Positions 35,923 through 46,203 of a stretch of 64,000 nucleotides of DNA are shown piece after piece (within the stretch, counting starts at the first letter, position 1; every line of letters begins with the position of its first letter). Source of the stretch: Allodiplogaster sudhausi (Eukaryota > Nematoda > Chromadorea > Rhabditida > Diplogasteridae); NCBI GenBank assembly GCA_945643635.1, contig CALZFC010000095.1, forward strand, positions 854,501-918,500, written 5' to 3'. A program made the translations under genes and the position numbers. Under the pieces are notes generated by a model. It was not told where the DNA came from. It saw only the letters and a list, made by a program, of their open reading frames with translations, and ran no database searches.

Positions 35923-37408
35923 ATGCGTCTTCTTTTTCTTCTTCTGCTCATCTCTCTTCCTCTCCTTCTGCTGCTCGGACGCTCGAGTGCAGCTCCTGTA
36001 GTCGGCTTCTCCTACGCAGACGTAGAAAACTGCTAACGAATTCAACTGTTCCCACTGAGCCAACCGTTTGACTGAAAAAAAAACAATCCAAGACAATGCA
36101 ATGGCCAAATCATTTGATCCATGCGTTGTAAAGATTACTAACTATAATAAAAGAGAGTTGCATCTATTCCTAAACGTTTCCACTGGATTGCAAATTGTGT
36201 CTTCAGGGGCTTCCCGGCCAATGTCAGAATGACGAAAATCATGAGCTTGAGAAGTGTCCTGCTATCCTACCGTTCTGCGTTCTTACGATCACACTAGAAG
36301 TGGACAAGGTGTACGACCCGGATGCCGCACACAAGCGAATGCTCAGAGGCTGCGCGGATTCTCCTGTTGGAGACGGATGCAAGTTGGACGATAAAGAAAA
36401 CAGGTCATTTTTGAGTGTCATCTTTTAATTTAGAAAAGAAAATCACCATATTGTACTTACAGTTACATCTGCTACTGCGATAGTCGCTCAAACACAAACT
36501 GCTCCGATATTTCTGAGATAAAAGTGATATTTTCGTGCAGAAAATCAAATCAAGCATATGTAGATACATAATATTAATGTGTAACCTTTATCTGCCAAAT
36601 ATTCAGGGACGGCTTCTGGCGGAGGCAGTGGCGCATTATCAGAAGAAACATCCTACGACTCTTCCGCCCACAACGAGTGTCGGCTCCTGATTTTTTTTTG
36701 CTCCAAATGGCTCATGTTTTTATTTCAATAGAAGAAATAATTATATTTTAAAATTAAAAAAGGAGAAAAATGTAACTAATTGCCTTTTACAACTTAGATA
36801 AAGGCGGCACTGACAACGCCAGCTCCAACGACTACGACATCTCCCATTCCATCGGTGAAAAAGTTGGTTTCTATTTTCATAAAGATGTTGACACGATTCG
36901 ACGCCCTAATAGCGAATGAGACTGTTCATCTAACTGTTAAAATTGGTTGTGAATAAAATAAAATTGGCGTAAGGGTATTATATTTGTCATCGTAAAAAAA
37001 TTAATTGTAATAACCAATTTGCAGTTCGTCTGTCTTGCCGAATTGTTTATGAGTACAAGTAAAAAAATTTGAAAAGTCTATTTAAAAAAAACTATAATAT
37101 ACCTCTTTCGAATCTCTCATTGCATCTAATAATCCCTAATTAAGTGCGTCTGTTCCACATGAAGGAGCACTACTGATTCAGAAGCCGATCTTCACTTTTA
37201 CAGTGAGTACATAAACGGAAAAAATAATTTGAGAACATTTAAAACCATATGTATATATTTATGTAACAAGATGACGTGATGTATCTATTAAAAGAAAAGA
37301 AAAACGTTTTTTTTACAGTTCTTCTGGTTTGGCGTGACGTTCGTCGCAACCGCAGTCTTCACTTCTCTTGCCGTCGCTTGCTTTTTGTGCTACAAAATGA
37401 GAGAATAA
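35923..37408 (+). CDS. ET-module-like type I membrane protein 2, intact
   Basis: Seven exons join in phase: 35923-35997, 36207-36403, 36463-36523, 36607-36678, 36798-36854, 37182-37202 and 37319-37408. They give about 190 residues with no break. Order: signal peptide MRLLFLLLLISLPLLLLLG; the Cys module from GLPGQC to YICYCDSR; a helical linker LLAEAVAHYQ; a Thr/Pro stalk (TTLPPTT, TTPAPTTTT); and TM FFWFGVTFVATAVF to VACFL, with tail CYKMRE. The 21-bp exon is a microexon. AATAAA at 37428-37433 follows the stop. TTTTCAG lies two bases before the ATG, so SL trans-splicing is likely. This is the best-preserved single-module copy in the cluster. The module assignment to ET is by Cys spacing and nematode context; the role is unknown, presumably cell-surface binding. 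Confidence 0.8.
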
Positions 37409-37599
37409 TTCACTCCTTATAAGGACGAATAAAGCGCGTGGTTCTTCTTGAATATTTGTCGATTGCGAAAACGGTTGATGTTTTGGTAAAAATGCAATAA
37501 ATACAGAATCTGAAGTTTGCTTTGAAGTGAAATACGTTTCAAATTCTGTTCAGAGAAATGAAGAAATAGTGTGCAATCCACGGTTCATGGAATCTCGAA

Positions 37600-38065
37600 A
37601 GACGCTACATTAAAGCTTACAAAGTTGCGCCTTGGCACGTTATGAACTGCCATCTCATGAATTGAGTATGAAATCTTGCATTCTCTTTTATTCTGCTGCG
37701 AATATCGTCATCTTCAAGATAGTTTCCTGTTTCTGCTGCATGTGAATTGTCTTTTCATAGTCTTTCGAGATGGGACTCTGTTGACTTCCTGAGTCGAGTA
37801 ATGCTCTCCCTTCGGATTCCTCTCGTGTTCATGAGATGATCAAAGTGACAGGTCAGAAGGAAGACTTCCTTTTCGTTGTCAATGACGCACACTTTCGTCG
37901 TTTTCTTAGTTGAGAGAAATATGAGCGATTGCTAATGAAGATTCGTCAATAACTGGGCACAGGCGAAGTTAACAGGCATGTACATTTGATTCTCTCTGAG
38001 GTGAGCAGGTGATTCAGTTGGAAGGAATGCATAATAGGAAAGGTGGTGAATCATTAGTGTTCGAG
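37600..38065 (-). mobile_element. BEL/Pao-like relic, antisense, copy 2
   Basis: Carries the shared unit found upstream of each plus-strand ET copy (GAGCGATTGCTAATGAA..., then CAGTTGGAAGGAATGCA). In this copy the protease region is too broken to translate. Around 37965-37990 it preserves an empty site for the hAT-like element inserted in copy 3. Confidence 0.55.
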
Positions 38066-38136
38066 GAGGAAACGAATAGTAGTTTTTCTCTCTCTCTTTC
38101 TCTCTTTCTCTTTTCTTCTTATCTCAGACAGAATAA

Positions 38137-38144
38137 AATAAAAG
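38137..38144 (+). promoter_or_regulatory. TATA-like box of ET-like gene 3
   Basis: AATAAAAG followed by GAGCCGAGTTG, aligned with the corresponding box of the other copies, about 155 bp before the ATG. Confidence 0.45.
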
Positions 38145-38299
38145 GAGCCGAGTTGTTTACTTTGTCGTCCGTTTTTTTGTTCATTTGAAGGATTCTTCTT
38201 CAGATTTTTTTTTCTCCTATGAACCTCTTTCCAGCATGGCATGATTTTATCCTTCCTATTTCATTTTAATTTAAACTCTGTCAGATCTATCTTTCCTGA

Positions 38300-39146
38300 A
38301 TGCGTCTCCTCTTCCCTCTTCTGCTCCTCTCTCTTCCTCTCCTCCTGCTGCTCGGACAAGCCGATGCGAAGAACGCAACGATCGTTTGTCGAAGAAGAGA
38401 CTATTGCAAGTGAAAGCCAACGGCCAGAACGTTTTTTATTGCGCTTTTCAAAAAGTTTCGAATCGCTGTCAAAAGTGGGAATACGGTTGATCACAGTTCT
38501 TACTGAAAACATTTGGGGTCACATTCAGGGACCTCCCGGCCGATGCGATATCGTGGCCGGGAGCGGCACTACCGCCGAGGAATGTACTGTTGACGAACCG
38601 TTTTGCCTTGTTCAGTACATTCTCAACGTGGACGTGATAAATGACCCCGACGCATACCATCCGGTAGTTCACAGAGGCTGCGAGATATTTGGCGATCGTG
38701 TTGTTGACAGATGCATTGAGACCAATCGAAACTTAATGTAATTTTGAAATTACTTCTATATTTGCTTGAGTTTGTAAACTAACGACGCCATTTTATTCTT
38801 TCAGGTACTTCTGCTACTGCGACAGTCGCGTGAAGGATCTCTGCTCGCGCGAACCCGAGACAAGAGTGATCTTTTATTGCGGATAGAGCAAACATATGTG
38901 CATAAACATTATGTTTACTTTTAGTCTTAATCTGCAATTATTCAGAAGCGGCTACAGGCGGAGGCAGTGGCGATGTACCTGAACGACTCTTCCTCATTCA
39001 TCGACACCCGATCCGAATGTCAGCTTTTTATTTGTTTATTCTAGCTCTCATGGAAATTGAATAAAACCTTTCATCTAATTAACCAGTTTATGTTCCAAAA
39101 CTAATAGAAAGTGAAGATGAGATGTTCAGACGACTTCCGGCTCTAG
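38300..39146 (+). CDS. ET-module-like protein 3, anchor lost by frameshift
   Basis: Exons are 38300-38383 (signal peptide MRLLFPLLLLSLPLLLLLG), 38529-38737, 38805-38865, 38946-39018 and 39130-39146. The Cys module runs from GPPGRC to YFCYCDSR with all eight Cys. In exon 4 the stalk is shortened relative to copies 4 and 7, and the change is out of phase. The last exon is therefore read as YDFRL and stops at 39146. In the family frame the last exon would give SGSSNAFFLGSPARMVLLLL and stop at 39237, a GPI-signal-like tail. As written, the product would be a secreted protein of about 125 residues lacking its anchor. It is transcribable, with no other lesion. Confidence 0.65.
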
Positions 39147-39474
39147 CAACGCGTTCTTCCTCGGTAGCCCTGCCCGAATGGTGCTTCTCCTTCTGGCAGG
39201 CCCCGGCTTCTCTCTTCCATTCTCTCCCATCGAATAGGCACTTCCCTGAAATCCGAATGTCCTTTATAAATGTTTTGGTTTAGTTTCGATTTGTCTTAAT
39301 ATCGAGTCCATGAAGTTGGGAAAGGAAGGGAGAGCTACAAAAGATGATCATTCTTGATTTTCGCTTTCGCAGTCGTTCGAATCATTTTCGAGCAATTGTC
39401 AAAATACATTCTATGCCATGAGCTGAACTTTTACGACCAGATTGCTTTAGGAAAAGAATTCGGTGAGCGATATC

Positions 39475-39545
39475 TCCGATGTAGTCTAGTGGTTATGCTT
39501 TGCGTCTCTCACATGCAAGGCCGGGGTTCGATTCCCCGCATCGGA
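39475..39545 (+). tRNA. tRNA-Glu (CTC)
   Basis: Acceptor stem TCCGATG pairs with CATCGGA. The T arm is CGGGG-TTCGATT-CCCCG. The anticodon stem closes a 7-base loop CTCTCAC with anticodon CTC. The D-loop region TAGTCTAGTGGTTA matches the internal A box of eukaryotic tRNA-Glu. A TTTTT terminator follows at 39551-39555. The D stem pairs poorly, so a pseudogene is possible. Confidence 0.85.
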
Positions 39546-39559
39546 AGAAATTTTTGCGC

Positions 39560-40240
39560 ATTATTTGCTTTATTCGTTTTTATTTCATTTTCCTGTTGAG
39601 CATCTATTTTTCATAGTAATTCTCATGATAGTTTCTGTTATCATTGGAATGCAACAACTAGCTAACTATAAACAAATTACAATTTGTCATGACGGCATTG
39701 CCTCTTGTGTGTATGTGCATTGTGCATTTGGCATCTGACCCCGGATCTCCCCCTTAACGGTCTTCGTACATATAGATTTATTAGTTACATACACTCTCTC
39801 TTCCAGATAAGCTCAAGACCTATGGGGCCGGAGATCCACGGTCGTGAAGTTGCCAGCCTCTCTTTGCAGGTGTTTCCTCAACTCTGGCTGGCAGGTGCTC
39901 GGAGCAGCCTCACCCTGAGAGGCGGGGCTGCTCCTCTCCCTGGTCACGTAACAAGTTAAATGCAAAAAGTTAGCAATAATAGTAAGTGAATGAAAACAAT
40001 TTAAAACATAATGATAAAACGGAACGATAAAAGATAACAATGAAAAAATAACAATAAACGCTTACCCCGGGTTGGGCGGGCAGCTCTCGGCGTGGTCATT
40101 GCAGATTAGCACTTTGAAATAGAAAAGTGTCTTCAAAGTGATGCAGACACCCTTAATCCGGATATTATCAGATACTCTATAATCAATAATTTTAGATGTT
40201 TGCAATTCAGAATTGAACTTGAAGATGAATTCTTCTCTTA
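39560..40240. other. Unassigned stretch between tRNA and LINE fragment
   Basis: No supported gene. A GC-richer part near 39820-39960 contains an imperfect inverted GGGGCTGCTCC/GGAGCAGCCTC motif but no clear element borders. Confidence 0.35.
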
Positions 40241-40880
40241 TTGTAATGAACTGATTTTTTGGAGGTCTTTCTTTTCTTTTCTTTATTTACGGTGCACATT
40301 AAGTAGCACACGTGGGTATATATGTAACATGTGGAAGTATTCAAATGATATAGGATGAAACAATCAAGGGGCGGATAATGTAACAGTTGAGAGAGTACAA
40401 TCTTTGGCAATTTGATTAAATGCCTTAGCGGCGCGGATAAAAAAGGAATGATTACGGATTGAGGAATGACTTTTAGGGTATGCTAATTTAAAAGAGAGGC
40501 CTCTGGTTCGGGAATTGTGGAAGTGGAAATGATGACAAATTATATCAGAGATACGGCGATGACCAAAAATAAGTCTACGAGCAAGAGTAAAATTAATGTG
40601 CTCACGACGGGATTGGAGGGAGGGCAGTGAAAGGACCTGATTGCGAGTATGACTATTGGGGAGATCATCTTTGGAAAATCCAAGGCAGCGACGAAAAATT
40701 ATCCGTGTGAAATAATTCTGTGCTTTCTCTAATGTTAAAATGTCCTTTTTCATGCGAGGGGAAAATACAGTAGAGCAGGAGGTGAGGATTTTGTAGTAAA
40801 TTTGAATTTCGAACAATCTAATGGTAAGAAATGATGAGCTGTTTAAGATAATCCAGAGGAAAGAGTTTTCTCTTTGTGAC
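40240..40880 (-). mobile_element. 5'-truncated non-LTR retrotransposon (3' end)
   Basis: The minus-strand ORF 40816-40364, with preceding in-frame sequence, matches the region after the RT catalytic core of LINEs. In order: YYKILTSCSTVFSP, LEKAQNYFTRIIFRR, LPSLQSRREHINFTLARRLI and RNHSFFIRAAKAFNQIAK. The stop is followed by about 110 bp ending in AAATAAAGAAAAGAAAAGAAAG (first 20 bases shown: AAATAAAGAAAAGAAAAGAA), a simple-repeat tail. It is 5'-truncated and lacks the catalytic domain. Confidence 0.8.
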
Positions 40881-40929
40881 TTATGACCGAGCAGAAGTAA
40901 GAAGGTCCAAGTAGCAGAGTTGGCTTACT

Positions 40930-41800
40930 GCACACTTTTGGTTCTGCTTCTGGAACTGTTGATCTGTGATTCTCCGACAATCTGAACTGTCATCTCGAGA
41001 ATACTTGCAGACGGCGAACATAGAGGACCTCGCCTTCCATGCCTCGCTCTTCCCCTTTAGATCTTCAAGATTGTTTCCTTAATTGCCTGTTTGCTAAGAG
41101 TCAGTGCCAAGTCCTCCGAGATGAAAATGCATTGTCTTCATGTGTCGTGGAATGGTGTTCCATCTTGTTCCTCTCCTCTTTTGAGGTATGAGCGAATTCT
41201 AAAGAAAATTATTCTATAACTGGTCTCGAACGAAGTTAACCGGTACACTGAGGTGCAAAGTGGCCGGACCAACTTTCCAGGGCCCCGGGCCGGGCCAGTC
41301 CAAAAAAAGTTGGCCGGCCCGCAGGCCCGATTGGGCCCGATTAGCACACAATTTTGTCCAGTCAGGACGACTGGTGGCATTGTTTAGTGCCAAACTTCCT
41401 TCATTTGTTCATTGTTTTTTTCTATAGATTAAAATGAATGTTCGTAGCACGAGAATGAAAAATTCTGAATTTAGATGACTTTGTAACTCGTCCGACTTTT
41501 TTCCCAGATTTTTTTGAAAATCGGGCTCAAACGGGCCCACGGGCAGGGCCGGGCCCAAAATCTAGGTCCCGAAAAAGGATCGGGCGGGCTGGCCGAGCTC
41601 TTATGCCCCACGGGTCGGGCCGGCCTAAAAGTTTTGGGGAGGTTAGCACCTCTGCGGATACATTCGATTCTCTCAAAGATGAGCCGGTGAATCAGTTGGA
41701 AGGAATGCAGAAAAGGAAAGGCGATGAATCATTCGCTTAAAAAAATCGGAAGCGGAAAGGAATAGGCGATTGTTTCTCCTTCTGGCCGGCCTTTTCTTCT
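40930..41800 (-). mobile_element. BEL/Pao-like relic, antisense, copy 3 (interrupted)
   Basis: Shares the CATCTCGAGAATA, AGACGGCGAACATAGAGGACC and CAGTTGGAAGGAATGCAGAA pieces of the other copies, but has no good protease frame. It is split at 41247/41655 by a hAT-like element. The ET gene expected downstream of this copy is absent, so it may be the upstream part of a duplicated unit. Confidence 0.5.
41248..41654. mobile_element. GC-rich hAT-like non-autonomous element, copy 2
   Basis: A 407-bp element with GGGCCCG-rich flanks and an AT-rich centre. The termini are CTGAGGTGCAAA on the left and, reverse-complemented, CAGAGGTGCTAA on the right. Flanking 8-mers CCGGTACA and CGGATACA agree at six positions, an aged target duplication. 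The paralogous site near 37968-37985 lacks the element. Confidence 0.75.
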
Positions 41801-42169
41801 ATCAATTCCAGTGAAAAAGTTTCGTCATGAAGTTTCGATGTATTTACCGAGTTCCCATTTCCAGTGAATAAACACTGACAAATTTAACTCATCAAATTTT
41901 CAAGGAGAAATAGCTTGCATGTGTAACAAACAACTAGAAATATGTAGACAACGGATTTTTCTTTATATTTGGCCATAAAATTAGAGGAATATTGCTCTTT
42001 ACATCCTTGTTACTGGAGATTATGCGATGAAATGAGACGTTTAAACCAAGTGCAAAAGTCTTATATTTGAAAAGAAAATATAATTTTTTAAGTTTAATTT
42101 CAGCACAATTGAGATGACCTTCAAAATTCTGACATTACAATTTCCATTTAAATTTTCCAGGAATGTGCA

Positions 42170-42740
42170 CATCATTGTCTGGATTGCGCAAGTGAAAGTT
42201 TATTACTGGAGATTGCGTACGTATATATAAGAAAAACTTTCAAAATAGAACTCCGTGATTGCTTGAACCGCTCCAACAACTGCTCGGAGTGCTCTAGACG
42301 GTCATCTCGAGAATTCTTGCCAATATAGAAGACCTTGCTTTCGATGTTGCTTTCTTCTTCTATTGCGAACGTCTTCAGGAAGGGTCCCGTTTCGGCTGTA
42401 AGTAAACGATCCGTTCCATGTCTTTCGAGATAAAAGTGCATTGACTTCCTGAGTCAAAGAATGTTGTTCGTTCATGTTCCTCTGCTGTTTCCAGGTTGAT
42501 CAAAGTGACTGAGCATAACGAAGATGTCCTATTCGTTTTCAGTGACGCAGGCTGTCGTCGATATTTAGAATGAGAAAATATGAGCGATTGCAAATGAACA
42601 TTCGTTAATAGCTGAGCAGGGAGAGATGTTTACAGAGACATTCTATTCGCTCAAAGATGAATCACTTGGAAGGAAAACAGAAAAGGAAAGTTCTTGAATC
42701 ATAAGCTTAAAAGCATTGGAAGAGGAAAGGACTAGTCACT
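42170..42740 (-). mobile_element. BEL/Pao-like relic, antisense, copy 4 (best protease motif)
   Basis: The minus strand encodes FFDSGSQCTFISKDM, the D-S-G active-site context of BEL/Pao aspartic proteases. It is followed by FAIEEESNIESKVFY in a neighbouring frame. The DSG triad is intact but the frame shifts afterwards. It lies antisense just upstream of ET-like gene 4. Confidence 0.7.
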
Positions 42741-42801
42741 TTTAATTTCTCTCTTTCTCGACATTATTTTTTGTTGGTGATACGCCGACAATATCAAACC
42801 G

Positions 42802-42809
42802 AATAAAAG
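42802..42809 (+). promoter_or_regulatory. TATA-like box of ET-like gene 4
   Basis: AATAAAAG followed by CCGCTTATTTGCTTACC, 128 bp before the ATG at 42938, aligned with the other copies. Confidence 0.45.
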
Positions 42810-42937
42810 CCGCTTATTTGCTTACCTTGCCATTCGTATTTCTGAGTTTTTCCTCAAGTGAACCTTTTCCCAGCATGGTATAAGCTTGTCCTTATTGTTT
42901 CATTTTATTTTAAACTCTTCCTGATCAATCTGTATGA

Positions 42938-43968
42938 ATGCGTCTCCTCTTCCCTCTTCTGCTCCTCTCTCTTCCTCTCCTCCTGCTGCTCCGACTCGCC
43001 GATTGCGGAAAACTCAACGATGGTTTGTCGAAGAAAGGATTCATGAAAGTGAAAGCCATCGCCCAGAATACTTTATTTATTTTTTAATCGCGCATCTTTA
43101 AAGAAAAATTAAATTTACCTTGTCGAATCGATGTCAAAAGGTGGAATGCAGTTGATCACAGGCTTAATATTTTTTTGTGCTTCATTCAGGGACCTCCCGG
43201 GCGATGCACCAATGCGAACTCTAACGCATTATGTAGTGATTCCCATCCACACTGCCGAGTTTCGTTCGTTCTCAAGGTGGACGAGGTGTACAATCCGAAT
43301 TTGTCTGATGAAATAGCATTTTACGAAGGCTGCAGTAGCACTCAATTTGGGCTCGGATGCATTCAGGACGGTCGTGCAAACTTCATGTAATTTTTTTAAT
43401 TTTTTAAATGTTATTTTTGAATTTTATTTCTATATTTGCGTTAGCTATAGTCATTCGAACCATTTACTTGCATTTGTAAAATATTTTTCCATTTTATTCT
43501 TTCAGTTACATCTGCTTCTGCGACAATCGCTTGAATGATTATTGCTCCTATTATTCTAAGGTGTAGAGTGATCTTTGAAGCGGAAATCATAATGTCAAAT
43601 CTTAATATCCTCAATATCTAGGACCGACTTCATGCGGAAGCAGTGGCTTTGTACCTGAAGGAGAACCCTACGACTCTTCCGTGCACAACTACGGCCGATC
43701 CGAATGTCAGCTCTTTATTGGTTCGACCTAACAGTCTCATGGATTTAACAAACACAAGAAAATACAACAAATTTTGTAAAATCTTTCTTCTACTAATAGA
43801 GGAACCAGTTTCTTTTGCCAATGTTCCAAAACGAATAGATTGTGAAGATGCAATGTTCAGACGATTTCCGGCTCTTGCAACGCGTTCTTCCTCGGTAGCC
43901 CTGCCCGAATGGTGCTTCTCCTTCTGGCCGGCCCCGCCTTCTCTCTTTCATTCTCTCCAACGGAATAG
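42938..43968 (+). pseudogene. ET-module-like protein 4, frameshift in signal exon
   Basis: Exons are 42938-43022, 43190-43386, 43506-43560, 43622-43705 and 43861-43968. Exons 2-5 are in phase: Cys module from GPPGRC to YICFCDNR, linker DRLHAEAVALYL, stalk TTLPCTTTADPN, and hydrophobic tail SGSCNAFFLGSPARMVLLLL ending at TAG. Exon 1 is one base longer than its paralogs (85 against 84 bases) between the signal peptide and the donor, so the signal peptide is out of frame with the module. Exon 3 uses a GTGTAG donor because the usual GTGATC site lies behind a stop. If the extra base is an assembly error, the gene is an intact GPI-type copy. Confidence 0.65.
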
Positions 43969-43989
43969 GCAGTGGCGCACTCGATAAAT

Positions 43990-44840
43990 GCTTTGTGTTC
44001 TGCAGTTTTGATTTCTTGCATTTGCGAGTATGCGCAGATGAGAAAGGAAGAGAGAGAGGAAGCAGAAGAGGGTCACTAAGAGTGCAGGCAGCTATTGGAT
44101 TCAACGGGATCCGGGTCTCTGACTTTATCGGAGAGGGAAGAACAGTCGTTGTGAAGGATGTTCCACCAGAAGTAATCAGATCCGATTATCACATTTGACT
44201 TCCTGAACACTCCTTCCTTTTGGTTCTCCTTATTGGATCTCTTGTTCCGAGATGAAGATGCTCGGAGTGCTCTTGGTGTCCATCTCGAGAATTGTCTTAT
44301 TTTATTTATTTTATTTTCGTACATGAAACTAACATTTCAATGTGACAGCATAGATATAAGAAAGAATATTCGAGTAGCTGCCATTAGAGTCTTCTCTTGC
44401 GGAAGCCACATTGAGAAATCATTGCTTTCGATGCTTCTCTCTTCCTCTGTTGCGAAGGTCATCAACTTCAGCATGGTTTTCTGTTTCAGCTGTAGGTGAA
44501 GTCTCCTTGCCAGGTCTATCGAAATGTAACTGCATTGACCTCCTGATTCGATGAATGCTTTATCTTCGTGTTCCTCTCCTCTTTCGAAGTTCATCAAAGT
44601 GATTGGCCAGAGCGAGATCTTCTCCGTTTTATGCATTATGTTGTCGTTGTTTAGTTGAGAAAATATGAGCGATTGCTAATGAACATTCGTCAATAACTGA
44701 GCGTGGGGGAAGTTAATTTTCTCAACTCTCTCAGAGAAAGGCAAGTGAATCAGTTGGAAAGAATTCAGAAAGGGAAAGTGGTGAATCATTCATTTGAGAA
44801 GCCTTGGAAGAGGAAAGGAATAGTCGTTTGTTATTTCTTT
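43990..44840 (-). mobile_element. BEL/Pao-like relic, antisense, copy 5
   Basis: The minus strand reads FERGEEHEDKAFIESGGQCS then YISIDLARRLHLQ (protease; the catalytic D is now E in IESGG). Further on, NVIIGSDYFWWNIL matches the 'IGSDYFW' hallmark that follows the protease in BEL/Pao pol. The copy is frameshifted. It also preserves, near 44178-44184, the empty site of the 971-bp insertion found in copy 6. Confidence 0.75.
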
Positions 44841-44880
44841 CTTTCTCAATTTTTCTTTTTCTTTTCTGTGGCACGCCTTT

Positions 44881-44888
44881 AATAAAAG
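44881..44888 (+). promoter_or_regulatory. TATA-like box of ET-like gene 5
   Basis: AATAAAAG followed by CGACCTATTTGCTTATTTCC, 163 bp before the ATG at 45051. Confidence 0.45.
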
Positions 44889-45050
44889 CGACCTATTTGC
44901 TTATTTCCTTGTCATTTGTCTTTTTGTTCATTGGAAAGCTTCTTCGTTAGGTTTTCAACCATTTAAACCTCCTTAATTCCGTTAGGCATCAGTATTTCAT
45001 TTCCACTCCTATATTATTAATCGTCAATACCAGTCAGAGACTCTGCGCCA

Positions 45051-45999
45051 ATGCGTCCCCTCTTCCCTCTTCTGCTCGTCTCTCTTCCTCTCCTCCTGCT
45101 GCGGTTATAAGCCGATGCGGAGAACGCAACGATGGTTTGTCGAAGAAAAGACAGTGCAAGCGAAAGCCAGATCAATTTTAATGTACTTAAAAAAAAATTA
45201 ATTAACTTAGTCGAATCGCTGTCGAAAGTGTAAATATGGTTGATCACAGGTCTTTGCATATGAGGTCACATTCAGGGACCTCCCGGCCGATGCGAAATCA
45301 CGACCGGAATGGGAATTGACGATGTTGAATGTACTGCTTACAAGCCGATCTGCCTTGTTACGTTCATTCTCGACTTGGACGAGATTTACAATCCGGATCC
45401 TCATCTATTTCCCCTAAGATTTTCCCTAGGCTGCGTGCAATCTGATGTTGTTGACGGATGCGTTCAGAGCCATCGAAAATTCGTGTAATTTGTGAATTTC
45501 ATTTCTATATTACTTGAATTTCCGAAACAAACGCCGACATTTTGTTCTTTCAGGTAGAACTGCTACTGCGACAGTCGCTTGAAGAATCATTGCACCAGCT
45601 TTTACGGCAAAAGAGTGATCTTTTGTTTCGAATAACTAAATCTAAACTAAACTAGCTAAATCTTCAGGACCGGCTGCATGAAGAGGCAGTGGCGATGTTC
45701 CTGAAGGCGCACTCTACGCCCACAACGACGCCCGATCCGAAGGTTTGCTTTTGATTTGTTTTCACTCCAAAAAGTCTCAAGCATTAAAAACAAGAAAATA
45801 AATCAAATTGTTAAAAAATCTTTCTTCGAAAACTAGAGGAACCAGTTTCCGTTCCAAATGTTCCAAAACGAATAGACAGTGAATATGAAATGTTCAGACG
45901 AATTCCGGCTCCTGCAACGCGTTCTTCCTCGATAGCCCTGCCCGAATTCTCCTTCTGGCTGGCCTCGCCTTCGCTCTTTCATTCTCTCGTACGGAATAG
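45051..45999 (+). pseudogene. ET-module-like protein 5, pseudogene
   Basis: All five exons are recognisable: 45051-45134, 45276-45484, 45554-45615, 45668-45742 and 45898-45999. Three lesions exist. TAA at 45108-45110 lies inside the signal peptide. TAG at 45555-45557 is the first full codon of exon 3, where paralogs have TAC. One extra T in exon 3 makes it 62 instead of 61 bases. Cys positions and the GPI-like tail SGSCNAFFLDSPARILLLL are otherwise kept. Three independent lesions make real pseudogenization much likelier than assembly error. Confidence 0.8.
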
Positions 46000-46203
46000 G
46001 CAATGCCCCAGCAGTCGATAAACGCTTTGTGTTCTGCCCTCGTGATTTCCTGCACTAACGAGTCTGCGCATTTAGAGAGAGAAGAAGCAGGAGAGGGTCA
46101 CTAAGAGTGCAGGCAGCAACTGGAAACAACGGGTTCGGGTCTCTGACTTTATCGGAGAGGGAAGGACAGTCGTTGTGAAGGATGATCCACGAGAAGTAAT
46201 CAG

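Noticed and set aside
39091..39237. Alternative frame of the GPI-like exon (for example TRSSSVALPEWCFSFW) as the true C-terminus
   Set aside because: In the hydrophobic frame, paralogs keep the same stop and only multiple-of-three indels, and the phase-0 splice from the stalk exon enters that frame in copies 4-6.
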